This document shows, one piece after another, positions 33,206-40,319 of a DNA stretch of 64,000 nucleotides; the stretch's first letter is position 1; each line of letters opens with the position of its first letter. This DNA is from Sphingomonas arenae (lineage in GTDB: Bacteria; Pseudomonadota; Alphaproteobacteria; Sphingomonadales; Sphingomonadaceae), in contig NZ_JAFFJU010000001.1 of NCBI RefSeq assembly GCF_016924655.1, positions 1,116,001-1,180,000 on the forward strand. The letters are read 5' to 3'. Under the pieces are notes generated by a model. The model was not told the origin of the DNA, made no database searches, and saw nothing but the letters and a program-made list of their open reading frames with translations. The position numbers and the translations under genes are program-made.

Positions 33206-34063
33206 ATGGGTTACGATCGAGGGCGTAAGGGTGATCGCGGTGGGCGCGGTCGGGACAAGCGCGACGGTTTCGGCGGCGGCGACGATTTCTACGGCGGCGG
33301 TGGTGGAGGCGGCGACCGCTTCGGCGGTGGCGGCGGCTTCGGTGACCGCGGCGGATTTGGTGGTGGCGGCGATCGCTTCGGCGGCGGCGGCGGATACAAC
33401 CGTGGTGGCGGCTTCGGCGGCGGCGGTGGTGGCGGCTACGGTGGCGGCGGAGGCGGTGGCTTCCGTGGCGGCGGAGGCGGCTTCGGCGGTGGCGGCGGCG
33501 GGTTCCGCGGCGGCGGCGGTGGTGGTGGCGGCATGCCTCCCCAGGTCGTTGGCGAGGGCAAGGGCGTCGTGAAGTTCTTCAATCCGCAAAAGGGTTTCGG
33601 CTTCATCGTCCGCGATGATGGCGGCGAAGACGTGTTCGTCCACATTTCGGCGGTCGAGCAGGCCGGTCTCACCGACCTGGCCGATGGTCAGCCGCTCGAG
33701 TTCACGCTGGTGGACCGCGGCGGGCGCATCTCGGCGACCAACCTCAAGATCGACGGCGAGCCGATGGCGGTGGAGCGTGGTGGCGGTGGCGCAGGCGCCG
33801 GTGCCGGCGGCGACCGCGGCGGCCCGCAGCGTCAGCTGACCGGCGAAAAGGCCAGTGGTACGGTGAAGTTCTTCAACGCCATGAAGGGCTTCGGCTTCAT
33901 CCAGCGTGATGACGGCCAGCCGGACGCGTTTGTCCATATCTCGGCGGTTGAGCGCGCGGGCATGCCCAGCCTCAACGAAGGCGACCGGCTCGAGTTCGAA
34001 CTCGAAGTCGATCGTCGCGGCAAGACGGCGGCAGTGAACCTGTCGCCGCTCCAGCCCGAATAA
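33206..34063 (+). CDS. Gly-rich protein with two cold-shock domains
   Basis: The 285-residue product starts with an Arg/Gly segment (1-20) and a low-complexity run (about 21-110) of F-G-G-G, D-R-F-G-G-G and F-R-G-G-G units. Two cold-shock domains follow, at about 118-182 and 216-281, each with K-G-F-G-F-I (RNP1) and V-F-V-H-I-S or A-F-V-H-I-S (RNP2), joined by a Gly/Ala-rich linker. Cold-shock domains bind single-stranded RNA and DNA and melt structure. Double-CSD proteins are common in alphaproteobacteria, but a 90-residue glycine tract is unusual. GAGGAA lies 11 nt before the ATG. A strong terminator follows. Confidence 0.92.
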   Translation: MGYDRGRKGDRGGRGRDKRDGFGGGDDFYGGGGGGGDRFGGGGGFGDRGGFGGGGDRFGGGGGYNRGGGFGGGGGGGYGGGGGGGFRGGGGGFGGGGGGFRGGGGGGGGMPPQVVGEGKGVVKFFNPQKGFGFIVRDDGGEDVFVHISAVEQAGLTDLADGQPLEFTLVDRGGRISATNLKIDGEPMAVERGGGGAGAGAGGDRGGPQRQLTGEKASGTVKFFNAMKGFGFIQRDDGQPDAFVHISAVERAGMPSLNEGDRLEFELEVDRRGKTAAVNLSPLQPE

Positions 34064-34086
34064 GCTCGCGAATACGCGAGGGCGGA

Positions 34087-34119
34087 AAGGCTCGCCGGAG
34101 CGATCCGGCGAGCCTTTTC
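34087..34119 (+). terminator. Intrinsic terminator of cold-shock gene
   Basis: A perfect 13-bp stem (34087-34099 with 34104-34116) with loop gcga is followed by a short T-run. It starts 23 bp after the cold-shock stop codon and just before the convergent methyltransferase end. Confidence 0.88.
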
Positions 34120-34133
34120 GTTTGCGCCCGATC

Positions 34134-34946
34134 CTAGCTCTTGCGGACCGTCACCTTCAGATAAGTGGCAGGAATGACCGTTCGCTCCGGTCCACCCTGG
34201 TTCTGGCTCTCGAACAATGCCTCGAGCTCGGATTGCAGCTGTCCATCCCGGCCATCCTTCGCCGCTGCCTCGAAGGCATTCATCGTAGGGCCATAAAATC
34301 GCCGAAAGGTCGACAGGAACTCCGAGGGTGGGCCGGGGTGACGAAAGACATAGGTCGCGCGCTCACACGAGATCTGCGCGGGCGGGATGCCGGCAGCACC
34401 GAATCGCTCGCGCACATTCTCTTCCAAGCCCCAGGTGACCGGACTTATGAAGCCTTCGGGAGGCGGTGGAGCGTAGGCTGCACTGATCTTCAGAATCTGT
34501 GCGACCAGCGTCGGGTCGGCGGGGATCCAGTTGCCCATGACGATTCGTCCGCCCGGACGTGTCACCCGCACCATCTCCTTGGCAACATCGAAGGGGCGCG
34601 GCGCGAACATGGCGCCAAAGATGCTGACCACCAGGTCGAAGCGGCTGTCGGCGAGGTCGTCGAGGCGACTGGCATCACCTTCGATGAAGCGAAGATTGTC
34701 GAGGCCAGCTTCCCGCGCCCGGGCGTTGCCTGCCGCTACAAGGTTCTCGGCAATGTCGACGCCCAGCACGTTGGCGCCGCGCCGGGCGGACGGAACAGCC
34801 GTCGTGCCGTCACCACATCCAAGGTCCAGCACTTCCATGCCCTTCGCGACGCCAACTGACTCGATCAATTCATCCCCGCTCTCCCGCATGGTTGCGGCAA
34901 GGCGGGTGAAGTCGCCCTTTTCCCATAAGGCTTTGTTCGCGTTCAT
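34134..34946 (-). CDS. Class I SAM-dependent methyltransferase
   Basis: The 270-residue product has SAM motif I V-L-D-L-G-C-G-D-G-T-T (39-49 region), D-I-A-E-N-L at motif II, and F-D-L-V-V-S-I-F-G-A at motif IV, in the UbiE/Methyltransf_11 style. A long C-terminal extension (about residues 165-270) contains A-T-Y-V-F-R. The substrate is unknown. It is monocistronic, convergent with the cold-shock gene. Confidence 0.88.
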   Translation of the reverse strand: MNANKALWEKGDFTRLAATMRESGDELIESVGVAKGMEVLDLGCGDGTTAVPSARRGANVLGVDIAENLVAAGNARAREAGLDNLRFIEGDASRLDDLADSRFDLVVSIFGAMFAPRPFDVAKEMVRVTRPGGRIVMGNWIPADPTLVAQILKISAAYAPPPPEGFISPVTWGLEENVRERFGAAGIPPAQISCERATYVFRHPGPPSEFLSTFRRFYGPTMNAFEAAAKDGRDGQLQSELEALFESQNQGGPERTVIPATYLKVTVRKS

Positions 34947-35072
34947 CGAAGCTCTCCCGGTTCCTGACCTGCCCTCGGCCTGGAGTGGCCAAGCGAATGA
35001 GCACTCCTAAAGCGGGCGTTAGAGCGTCAAAATGACCGGTGCACCGGAAGTCTTGACCCGACAGCCGGAACG

Positions 35073-36203
35073 TCAGCCCCTTCGATAGGGGAGGTCGTCC
35101 CGCATCGCGTCGATCTCCTGGGCGATGGCGAGCCGCTCGCCTGCCAAGTAGCGCGCCACGGCTTCGCGGAAGCTCGGGTTGGGGATGAAGTGGGCGGATC
35201 GGGTCAGGACCGGCTCGTACCCTCGGGCAAGCTTGTGCTCGCCTTGCGCGCCGGCCTGGACCTCGGCCAGGCCGTGCGCGATCGCCCAGTCAATCGCTTG
35301 ATGATAACAGAGTTCGAAGTGGAGGAACGGCACGTCCTCGGTGCAGCCCCAGTAGCGACCGTACAGGGCATGGGTGCCAATCAGGTTCAGCGCGCCCGCG
35401 ATCGGTTGTGAGTCGCGCAGGGCCAGGAACAGCAGGACGCGGTCGCCCATGGTCTCGCCGATCCGGTCGAAGAACGCGCGCTTCAGGTAAGGGCGACCCC
35501 ACTTTCGGCTGCCAGTGTCCTGATAAAAGGTCCACATCGCGTCCCAGTGGCGGGGCCGGATCTCGCCGCCGCGCAGGGCCACGAACTCCAGTCCTTCGCG
35601 GGCGGTTGCGCGCTCCTTGCGTAGGGCCTTGCGTTTGCGACTCGACAGGGCGCCGAGGAAGTCCTCGTAACTGCCGTAGTCGCGGTTGCGCCAATGGTAC
35701 TGGATCCCGTCGCGGATCAGCCAGCGGCGATCCTCGAACACCGCGACCTCGTCCTCTGCGATGAAGGTCGCATGCGCTGAGGAGAGGCCGTTCTGTTCGA
35801 CGACCGCCTCCGCCGCGGCCAGCACCGCCTGCGGCCGCTCTCCCAGCAGTCGGCGTCCAGGAACGGGCGTGAACGGCACGGCGATCTGTAGTTTGGGGTA
35901 ATACTCACCCCCGGCACGCTGCCACGCGTCGGCCCAGCCGTGATCGAACACATATTCGCCCTGGCTGTGGCTCTTGAGATAGGCCGGGGCAGCGGCAACA
36001 GCCCGCCCGTCTTCCTCGATCAGGATCGGCAGCGGCGACCAGCCTGTCCCGTCCCCGACGCTGCCGGATTCCTCCAGGGCGGTCAGGAAAGCGTGGCTGA
36101 GGAAAGGGTCAGCTGGACCTGCCAATGCATCCCACTCGGCTGTGGGCACAGAGCCGACTCCGGGAGCGAGGCGGGCAATGATCTCGGACTCACGGTCGGC
36201 CAT
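35073..36203 (-). CDS. GNAT-fold peptidogalycan biosynthesis-like protein (COG3146)
   Basis: The product has 376 residues from the ATG at 36203. It belongs to the GNAT/FemABX-related COG3146 family: P-F-L-S-H-A-F-L-T-A-L-E near the start, Y-V-F-D-H-G-W-A-D-A, S-S-R-K-R-K-A-L-R-K-E-R, Y-W-G-C and G-A-Q-G-E-H-K-L-A-R-G. Such proteins are thought to transfer acyl or aminoacyl groups, but no reaction is established. Its start overlaps the glycerophosphodiesterase stop by 14 bp, so the two are coupled. The upstream open frame to 36401 is not needed. Confidence 0.85.
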   Translation of the reverse strand: MADRESEIIARLAPGVGSVPTAEWDALAGPADPFLSHAFLTALEESGSVGDGTGWSPLPILIEEDGRAVAAAPAYLKSHSQGEYVFDHGWADAWQRAGGEYYPKLQIAVPFTPVPGRRLLGERPQAVLAAAEAVVEQNGLSSAHATFIAEDEVAVFEDRRWLIRDGIQYHWRNRDYGSYEDFLGALSSRKRKALRKERATAREGLEFVALRGGEIRPRHWDAMWTFYQDTGSRKWGRPYLKRAFFDRIGETMGDRVLLFLALRDSQPIAGALNLIGTHALYGRYWGCTEDVPFLHFELCYHQAIDWAIAHGLAEVQAGAQGEHKLARGYEPVLTRSAHFIPNPSFREAVARYLAGERLAIAQEIDAMRDDLPYRRG

Positions 36204-36900
36204 CGCCTTCCCAGATAAGCGCATCCACCTGATCCGCCAGTGCTTTCCGCTGATCCGGCGTGCGCACGGTCCAGCTGTAGACCGGCCGCCGGCGTCGCTC
36301 TCGCTGCGCCCACGGCCGAGCGGCAGCGCTGGTCTCCACCGCCAGGAAGTCCGGGTCGGCGAGCCACAGCGCCACGCGGCGCTTCCACCGGGTCCACCCA
36401 TCGGGCATTACCAATCCGCGCCGCACCGCTGGAAGGTTGGTCTTCATCAGCCGCATCAGTCGGGGATCGAAGCTCATGATCCCGAACGCGCCTTCGTAAC
36501 CGGCCAGCGCCCGCCGAAGGGCAGGCACCCACCGCCACAGATCGCGCTCGACCTTGACCTCGAGCAGTAGCGGCACGCGGCCCCCAACGAGGTGGAGCAG
36601 GCTTTCGAGCGCCGGGATCGGGTGTTCGCCGACATGGAGGCGAGCCAGCTCAGCGTAGGTCGACCGGCCAATCTCCATCGGGCTGCCGCACATCCGCCAC
36701 GCGTCTGCGTCATGGAACACCAGCACCCGGCGGTCCGCAGTCAGCCTCAGGTCGCACTCGATCCCGGCGCCGAGCTCCAGCGCGACGGCAAAGGCGAGGA
36801 GGCTGTTCTCCGGGAACGGCGGGCCGGCATGCAGCCCCCGGTGCGCGAACCCCTTGGGTCCGGGGTCGAGCGGATCAGCGCCGGACGGCGACGACCGCAT
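36190..36900 (-). CDS. Glycerophosphodiester phosphodiesterase
   Basis: The 236-residue GDPD TIM-barrel protein has A-H-R-G-L (19-23 region), P-E-N-S-L-L-A-F, E-C-D-L-R-L-T, V-F-H-D and L-L-E-V-K, the His/Glu/Asp set that binds metal and catalyses hydrolysis of glycerophosphodiesters to glycerol-3-phosphate. There is no signal peptide, so it is cytoplasmic. It overlaps RidA by 26 bp upstream and the GNAT-like gene downstream. Confidence 0.92.
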   Translation of the reverse strand: MRSSPSGADPLDPGPKGFAHRGLHAGPPFPENSLLAFAVALELGAGIECDLRLTADRRVLVFHDADAWRMCGSPMEIGRSTYAELARLHVGEHPIPALESLLHLVGGRVPLLLEVKVERDLWRWVPALRRALAGYEGAFGIMSFDPRLMRLMKTNLPAVRRGLVMPDGWTRWKRRVALWLADPDFLAVETSAAARPWAQRERRRRPVYSWTVRTPDQRKALADQVDALIWEGDGRP

Positions 36901-37336
36901 CCACCTCGACGGCGACGCCGAGCGGCAAGACTGGCACGCCGACGGCCGAGCGGGCGTGGCGCCCGGCTTCCCCGAAGACCTCCTGCATCAGCTCGGAGGC
37001 GCCGTTGGCGACCTTGGGCTGGTCGGTGAAGGACCCAGCCGAGTTCACGAATACGCCGAGCTTCACGATTCGCTCGACCCGATCAAGCGAGCCGAGCGCC
37101 GCCTTCATCTGTGCCAGCAGCATGATCCCGCAGCGCCGTGCGGCCTGGTAGCCGCCGTCCAGGTCCACGTCCTCGCCTAGCCGCCCTTTGATCAGACTAC
37201 CATCCTCGGCAAAGCTGATCTGGCCTGAGATGTGGAGGAGGCCGTTCACCTCTACGGCGGGGACATACGCCGCGACAGGGGCGGCGGGTTCGGGAAGGGT
37301 GATGCCAATTTCGGCAAGGCGATTGTCGATGCTCAT
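36875..37336 (-). CDS. RidA family enamine/imine deaminase-like protein
   Basis: The product has 153 residues from the ATG at 37336 (M-S-I-D-N-R-L). The YjgF/RidA layout is clear: G-L-L-H-I-S-G-Q-I, L-L-A-Q-M-K-A-A-L-G-S-L-D and A-R-S-A-V-G-V-P-V-L-P-L-G-V-A-V-E. It belongs to the longer, about 150-residue branch. The catalytic Arg of E. coli RidA is not obvious in the final third (S-A-V-G), so deaminase activity is uncertain. It starts the three-gene operon with the glycerophosphodiesterase and the GNAT-like gene. Confidence 0.88.
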   Translation of the reverse strand: MSIDNRLAEIGITLPEPAAPVAAYVPAVEVNGLLHISGQISFAEDGSLIKGRLGEDVDLDGGYQAARRCGIMLLAQMKAALGSLDRVERIVKLGVFVNSAGSFTDQPKVANGASELMQEVFGEAGRHARSAVGVPVLPLGVAVEVDAVVAVRR

Positions 37337-37380
37337 GGGGGTTGCTGAATACGCTGCCGTGCGCGCGGTCAACCCTTCAG

Positions 37381-37440
37381 CGCTCACCTTGAGCACGTTG
37401 AAGGTGTTGGGACCACGCTTCGACAAGCTCAGCGTGAGCG
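37381..37440. repeat. REP-like imperfect inverted repeat (copy 2)
   Basis: Arms at 37381-37403 and 37418-37440 pair in 18 of 23 positions. The right arm (cttcgacaagctcagcgtgagcg at 37418-37440) closely matches that of the copy at 28835-28857. It lies between the RidA start and the end of the SDR gene, both on the minus strand. Confidence 0.7.
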
Positions 37441-37447
37441 CAACTGC

Positions 37448-38194
37448 CTAGTCTTTCCGGGTCACCGTGAACCCGGCGAAGCTCTGGGTCGTGGGCATCA
37501 GCTCCAGCGCGTTGATGTTGAGATGGGGGGGCAAAGTCGCCACCCACCAGATCGTTTCCGCCAGATCCTCCGCCGTCATCGGGTCCATGTTGGAGTAGAG
37601 CTTGTCGGAAGCCGCCTGGTCACCCCCCGTGCGGACCAGCGTGAACTCCGTCTCCGCCATGCCGGGTTCGATGGACGTGACCCGCACGCCCGTCCCGGCG
37701 AGATCGCACCGAAGCGCGAGGGAGAATTGTCGGACGAAAGCCTTGGTCCCGCCGTACACGGCACCGCCGCGGTAGGGATAGCTGCCTGCGACGGACGACA
37801 GGTTCACGATGCCCCCCTTGCGCGCGATCAGCTTCGGCAGCAGCGCATTGGTCAGCGCGACGAGGCCGCTGATGTTGGTCTGCAGCACCGTCTCGAGTTG
37901 CTCCCACTCCGCATCCTGCAGGTCGGCCATCGGTGGGGCGAGCCCCGCATTGTTGATCAGCAGGTCGATGTCACCCCAGGGCGCGTCCAATCGGGCGAGC
38001 TCCCGCACCCCGGGAATGTCCCGCATGTCCAGCTCCAACGGCAGGAAAGCGCTCCCAAGCTCCTCCTGGAGCTGGCGAAGCCGGTCGCCCCTTCGGCCGG
38101 TGCCGACGACCCGCCATCCGTTGCGGATGAACAGGCGGGTGCAAGCGGCGCCGATGCCCGCCGTTGCCCCGGTTATAAGTGCGGTCTTGTTCAT
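37448..38194 (-). CDS. Short-chain dehydrogenase/reductase (YdfG-like)
   Basis: The product has 248 residues from the ATG at 38194, which overlaps the HAD stop (ATGA). It is a classical SDR: T-G-A-T-A-G-I-G (7-14 region), N-N-A-G-L-A, catalytic Ser in L-S-S-V-A-G-S-Y, and Y-G-G-T-K. A basic residue after the Gly motif (G-T-G-R-R) favours NADPH. The overall pattern resembles YdfG-type 3-hydroxy acid dehydrogenases. The substrate is not known. Confidence 0.88.
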   Translation of the reverse strand: MNKTALITGATAGIGAACTRLFIRNGWRVVGTGRRGDRLRQLQEELGSAFLPLELDMRDIPGVRELARLDAPWGDIDLLINNAGLAPPMADLQDAEWEQLETVLQTNISGLVALTNALLPKLIARKGGIVNLSSVAGSYPYRGGAVYGGTKAFVRQFSLALRCDLAGTGVRVTSIEPGMAETEFTLVRTGGDQAASDKLYSNMDPMTAEDLAETIWWVATLPPHLNINALELMPTTQSFAGFTVTRKD

Positions 38195-38808
38195 GCTGCG
38201 TCCTTGAAGCGGTCGAGGATCCATTCGGTCGCGGTCGGCCAGTCGTCGATCCGCGCATGCGCATGTTCAGCTGGCGGAATGACCGCAGCGAGCCTCGGCT
38301 CCGCAATCATGTGCAGTCGATACGTCTCCGGGCTGTGCTTGGCGACCGAGGCGTGATGCGCGGCGAGGTCGTCGACGAACAGGCTCGCCGTGGCCCCATG
38401 CCGCTCGACGATGGACTTGAGCGGCTCGCCCTTGCCGCCCCGGTTACAGACCACTTCGTGGCGGATGCCATGGCGACTCAGCTGATCGACCCGCCAGGCG
38501 TGGGCCTCGTCGCCAAGGTTGGTCAGAATGACGATGTCCGCCACCTCTCCAATCCGGCCGAGCGCCTCGACAGCTCCCGGTACGAGGGTCTGACGGTGCA
38601 TCTCGGAGCGGAAAAAGCCTTCCAGCAGGGGCCAGACCCGCTCGGCTGGTACCGGGGCGCCGTCCTCGGCAAAGGTCAGCGCCCTGCTGAAATCCGGTTG
38701 GTCGAGACTGAATGTGATCCGGTGTTCTTCGCCAAGCCAGTCTGCGAAGTGGCTGACCATGTGCAGCAACACTTCATCGCAGTCGGAAATCAGCAGGGGA
38801 CGGTTCAT
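38191..38808 (-). CDS. HAD-superfamily hydrolase
   Basis: The 205-residue HAD fold product has motif I D-C-D-E-V-L (9-14), motif II T-N-L-G, and motif III/IV K-G-E-P-L-K and F-V-D-D-L. It is probably a small phosphatase. It sits between DUF3572 and the SDR gene with 4-bp overlaps on both sides, so the three form an operon. The substrate is unknown. Confidence 0.87.
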   Translation of the reverse strand: MNRPLLISDCDEVLLHMVSHFADWLGEEHRITFSLDQPDFSRALTFAEDGAPVPAERVWPLLEGFFRSEMHRQTLVPGAVEALGRIGEVADIVILTNLGDEAHAWRVDQLSRHGIRHEVVCNRGGKGEPLKSIVERHGATASLFVDDLAAHHASVAKHSPETYRLHMIAEPRLAAVIPPAEHAHARIDDWPTATEWILDRFKDAA

Positions 38809-39077
38809 GCCTCGAGAGCGGTCCTGACCGCCACCAGTTCCTCCGGCTTTCGCCCAATCTCTTCCGCGACCGCCACGAGATCTGGCTCGTGCGCCTCCAG
38901 GAAGCGCAGGACGGCGGCGAGGAGGGTCGGATCGCTGGCTCTCTGGCGCAGGTCCGAAGGATCAATCCCGCTCATGTCGAGGAGGCGCTGGGCACGCCGA
39001 TCGTCCGATAATGTGGCACCCAGCGCCTGCAACGCAACCACCAGTGCCTCGGGCTCGTTTGTGACGGCTCGCATCAT
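38805..39077 (-). CDS. DUF3572 protein
   Basis: The 90-residue all-alpha, acidic product matches the alphaproteobacterial DUF3572 family (A-L-V-V-A-L-Q-A-L-G, F-L-E-A-H-E-P-D-L). These genes often lie next to a DivK-like regulator, as here, where divK is divergent with a 36-bp gap. No function is established. Confidence 0.8.
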   Translation of the reverse strand: MMRAVTNEPEALVVALQALGATLSDDRRAQRLLDMSGIDPSDLRQRASDPTLLAAVLRFLEAHEPDLVAVAEEIGRKPEELVAVRTALEA

Positions 39078-39113
39078 CGCCTATGTTGTTATCGTGTATC
39101 GGGGAGCAGTTGC

Positions 39114-39503
39114 TTGGCCAGGATCCTGGTTGTCGAGGACAATGCGCTGAACATCAAGCTGTTCTGCGACCTGCTCGCCGCGCACGGCCATGAGCCCGAA
39201 GCGGTGACCGACAGCCGTATCGCACTGGAGCGGGCGCAGGCGTTCAGGCCGGAGCTGATCATTACCGACATCCAATTGCCACACGTTACGGGACTGGAGC
39301 TGATTCAGCAGGTGCGGGGAGACGCGAACCTCGCCGATGTGCCCATCATGGCCGTGACCGCCTACGCTGGTGCGGGAGATGAGGAGCGGGTCCGGGACGC
39401 GGGCGCCCAGGCCTATGTCTCGAAGCCGATCTCGGTCGTGCGGTTCGTCGAAGAGGTCACCGCGCTGCTGGAGCGCAAGGAGCCGGCAAGGGCCGGGGTT
39501 TAG
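39114..39503 (+). CDS. divK: Single-domain response regulator, DivK-like
   Basis: The 129-residue stand-alone receiver has all key residues: V-E-D-N (7-10) acidic pair, phospho-Asp in I-I-T-D-I-Q-L-P (about 53), Thr in A-V-T-A-Y, and Lys in V-S-K-P-I. The TTG start has GGGGAG 8 nt upstream. DivK relays phosphate in cell-cycle and polarity control with PleC and DivJ in Caulobacterales, and equivalents occur in sphingomonads. The symbol rests on sequence and the DUF3572 neighbour. Confidence 0.85.
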   Translation: MARILVVEDNALNIKLFCDLLAAHGHEPEAVTDSRIALERAQAFRPELIITDIQLPHVTGLELIQQVRGDANLADVPIMAVTAYAGAGDEERVRDAGAQAYVSKPISVVRFVEEVTALLERKEPARAGV

Positions 39504-39520
39504 GCTCGGCTGCAACGGAA

Positions 39521-39540
39521 ACGGGCGCCGAAGCGCCCGT
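39521..39540 (+). terminator. Hairpin after divK
   Basis: An 8-bp perfect stem acgggcgc/gcgcccgt with tetraloop cgaa starts 18 bp after the divK stop codon. The T-run is absent. It lies between convergent genes (divK and rpmG). Confidence 0.55.
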
Positions 39541-39609
39541 GTGCCGCTCCCGCGGCGATCCGTGCTGGATCCCGGGCCGGAGCCCGGCGTGGACTTCAGG
39601 GGCGTGAGG

Positions 39610-39777
39610 TCACTTGATCTTGGCTTCCTTGAACTCGACGTGCTTGCGCGCGACGGGATCATACTTGCGGAAGGTCAGCTTCTCGGTCTGGTTGCGCGGG
39701 TTCTTCTTGGTCACATAGAAGAAGCCGGTGTCGGCCGTGCTGACGAGCTTGATCTTGACGGTTGCCGGCTTGGCCAT
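39610..39777 (-). CDS. rpmG: 50S ribosomal protein L33
   Basis: The 55-residue product starts [11 protein letters not shown] and has T-K-K-N-P-R-N and [11 protein letters not shown]. This is the cysteine-free (zinc-independent) L33 type of alphaproteobacteria. The ATG at 39777 is chosen; an in-frame codon at 39801 would add eight unrelated residues. A hairpin with a T-run lies 31 nt upstream in the leader. Confidence 0.96.
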   Translation of the reverse strand: MAKPATVKIKLVSTADTGFFYVTKKNPRNQTEKLTFRKYDPVARKHVEFKEAKIK

Positions 39778-39799
39778 CGTTCCAGTCCCGAATATCTGC

Positions 39800-39828
39800 A
39801 AAACAAAAGAGCGGCAAAAGCGCCGCTC
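39800..39828 (-). promoter_or_regulatory. Terminator-like hairpin in rpmG leader
   Basis: On the minus strand, gagcggc pairs with gccgctc (39809-39815 with 39822-39828) and is followed by ttttgtttt. This is an intrinsic-terminator shape only 23 nt before the L33 start codon. A TTGACA hexamer (39864-39869) and a weak -10 17 bp away (39841-39846) would start a transcript just before it. It is therefore either an attenuator of rpmG or the end of a short RNA. Confidence 0.5.
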
Positions 39829-39972
39829 AGGTCGGCCGCCCCAATGACGCGCACGAGCTGCGCTGTCAAGGTCGCGGGATCGTCATTCCGCTCTCATCGC
39901 GAAGTCACCTCAAGGCCTTAGGCCTTCGTTAAGGCTCCTGGCTGACCATCGGCAAGTCAACGGAGGGTGAAC

Positions 39973-40278
39973 ATGCCCGAGTCGCTCGATCAGCTCCGCC
40001 ACGATCTTGGTGCCCGCCTCGCGGAGATTCGCACCCGCGCGGACCGCCTCTCGCCGCTCGACATGCACCGCCGCATGGATGCGATCCGCGACGAAGCAGG
40101 CCGCGCGGGGCTCTCTGCGCTGGAAGGGTTGGCCGGCCGGACGGCGCAGATGGCGCTTCTCCCCGGCTGCCGGGTAACGGTGCCTGGATGCCTCGCTCAT
40201 GCTGCCGATGCAGTGGCAAGCGGGTCGTCCGCGGACCGTCAGACGATCCTCGCGGCCATTGCAGTGCGGATGCACTGA
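39973..40278 (+). CDS. Hypothetical protein, predicted alpha-helical
   Basis: The product has 101 residues from the ATG at 39973, with GGAGG 7 nt upstream; a GTG at 39967 lies too close to it. The first half is charged and helical (L-R-H-D-L-G-A-R-L-A-E-I-R-T-R), the second is small-residue rich with two Cys (L-P-G-C-R-V-T-V-P-G-C). No family is recognised. It precedes the DNA ligase gene by 41 bp on the same strand. Confidence 0.6.
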   Translation: MPESLDQLRHDLGARLAEIRTRADRLSPLDMHRRMDAIRDEAGRAGLSALEGLAGRTAQMALLPGCRVTVPGCLAHAADAVASGSSADRQTILAAIAVRMH

Positions 40279-40319
40279 TCGTTACGGACCCGCTGCCCAA
40301 TCTCGGGCATTAAGCGGGC

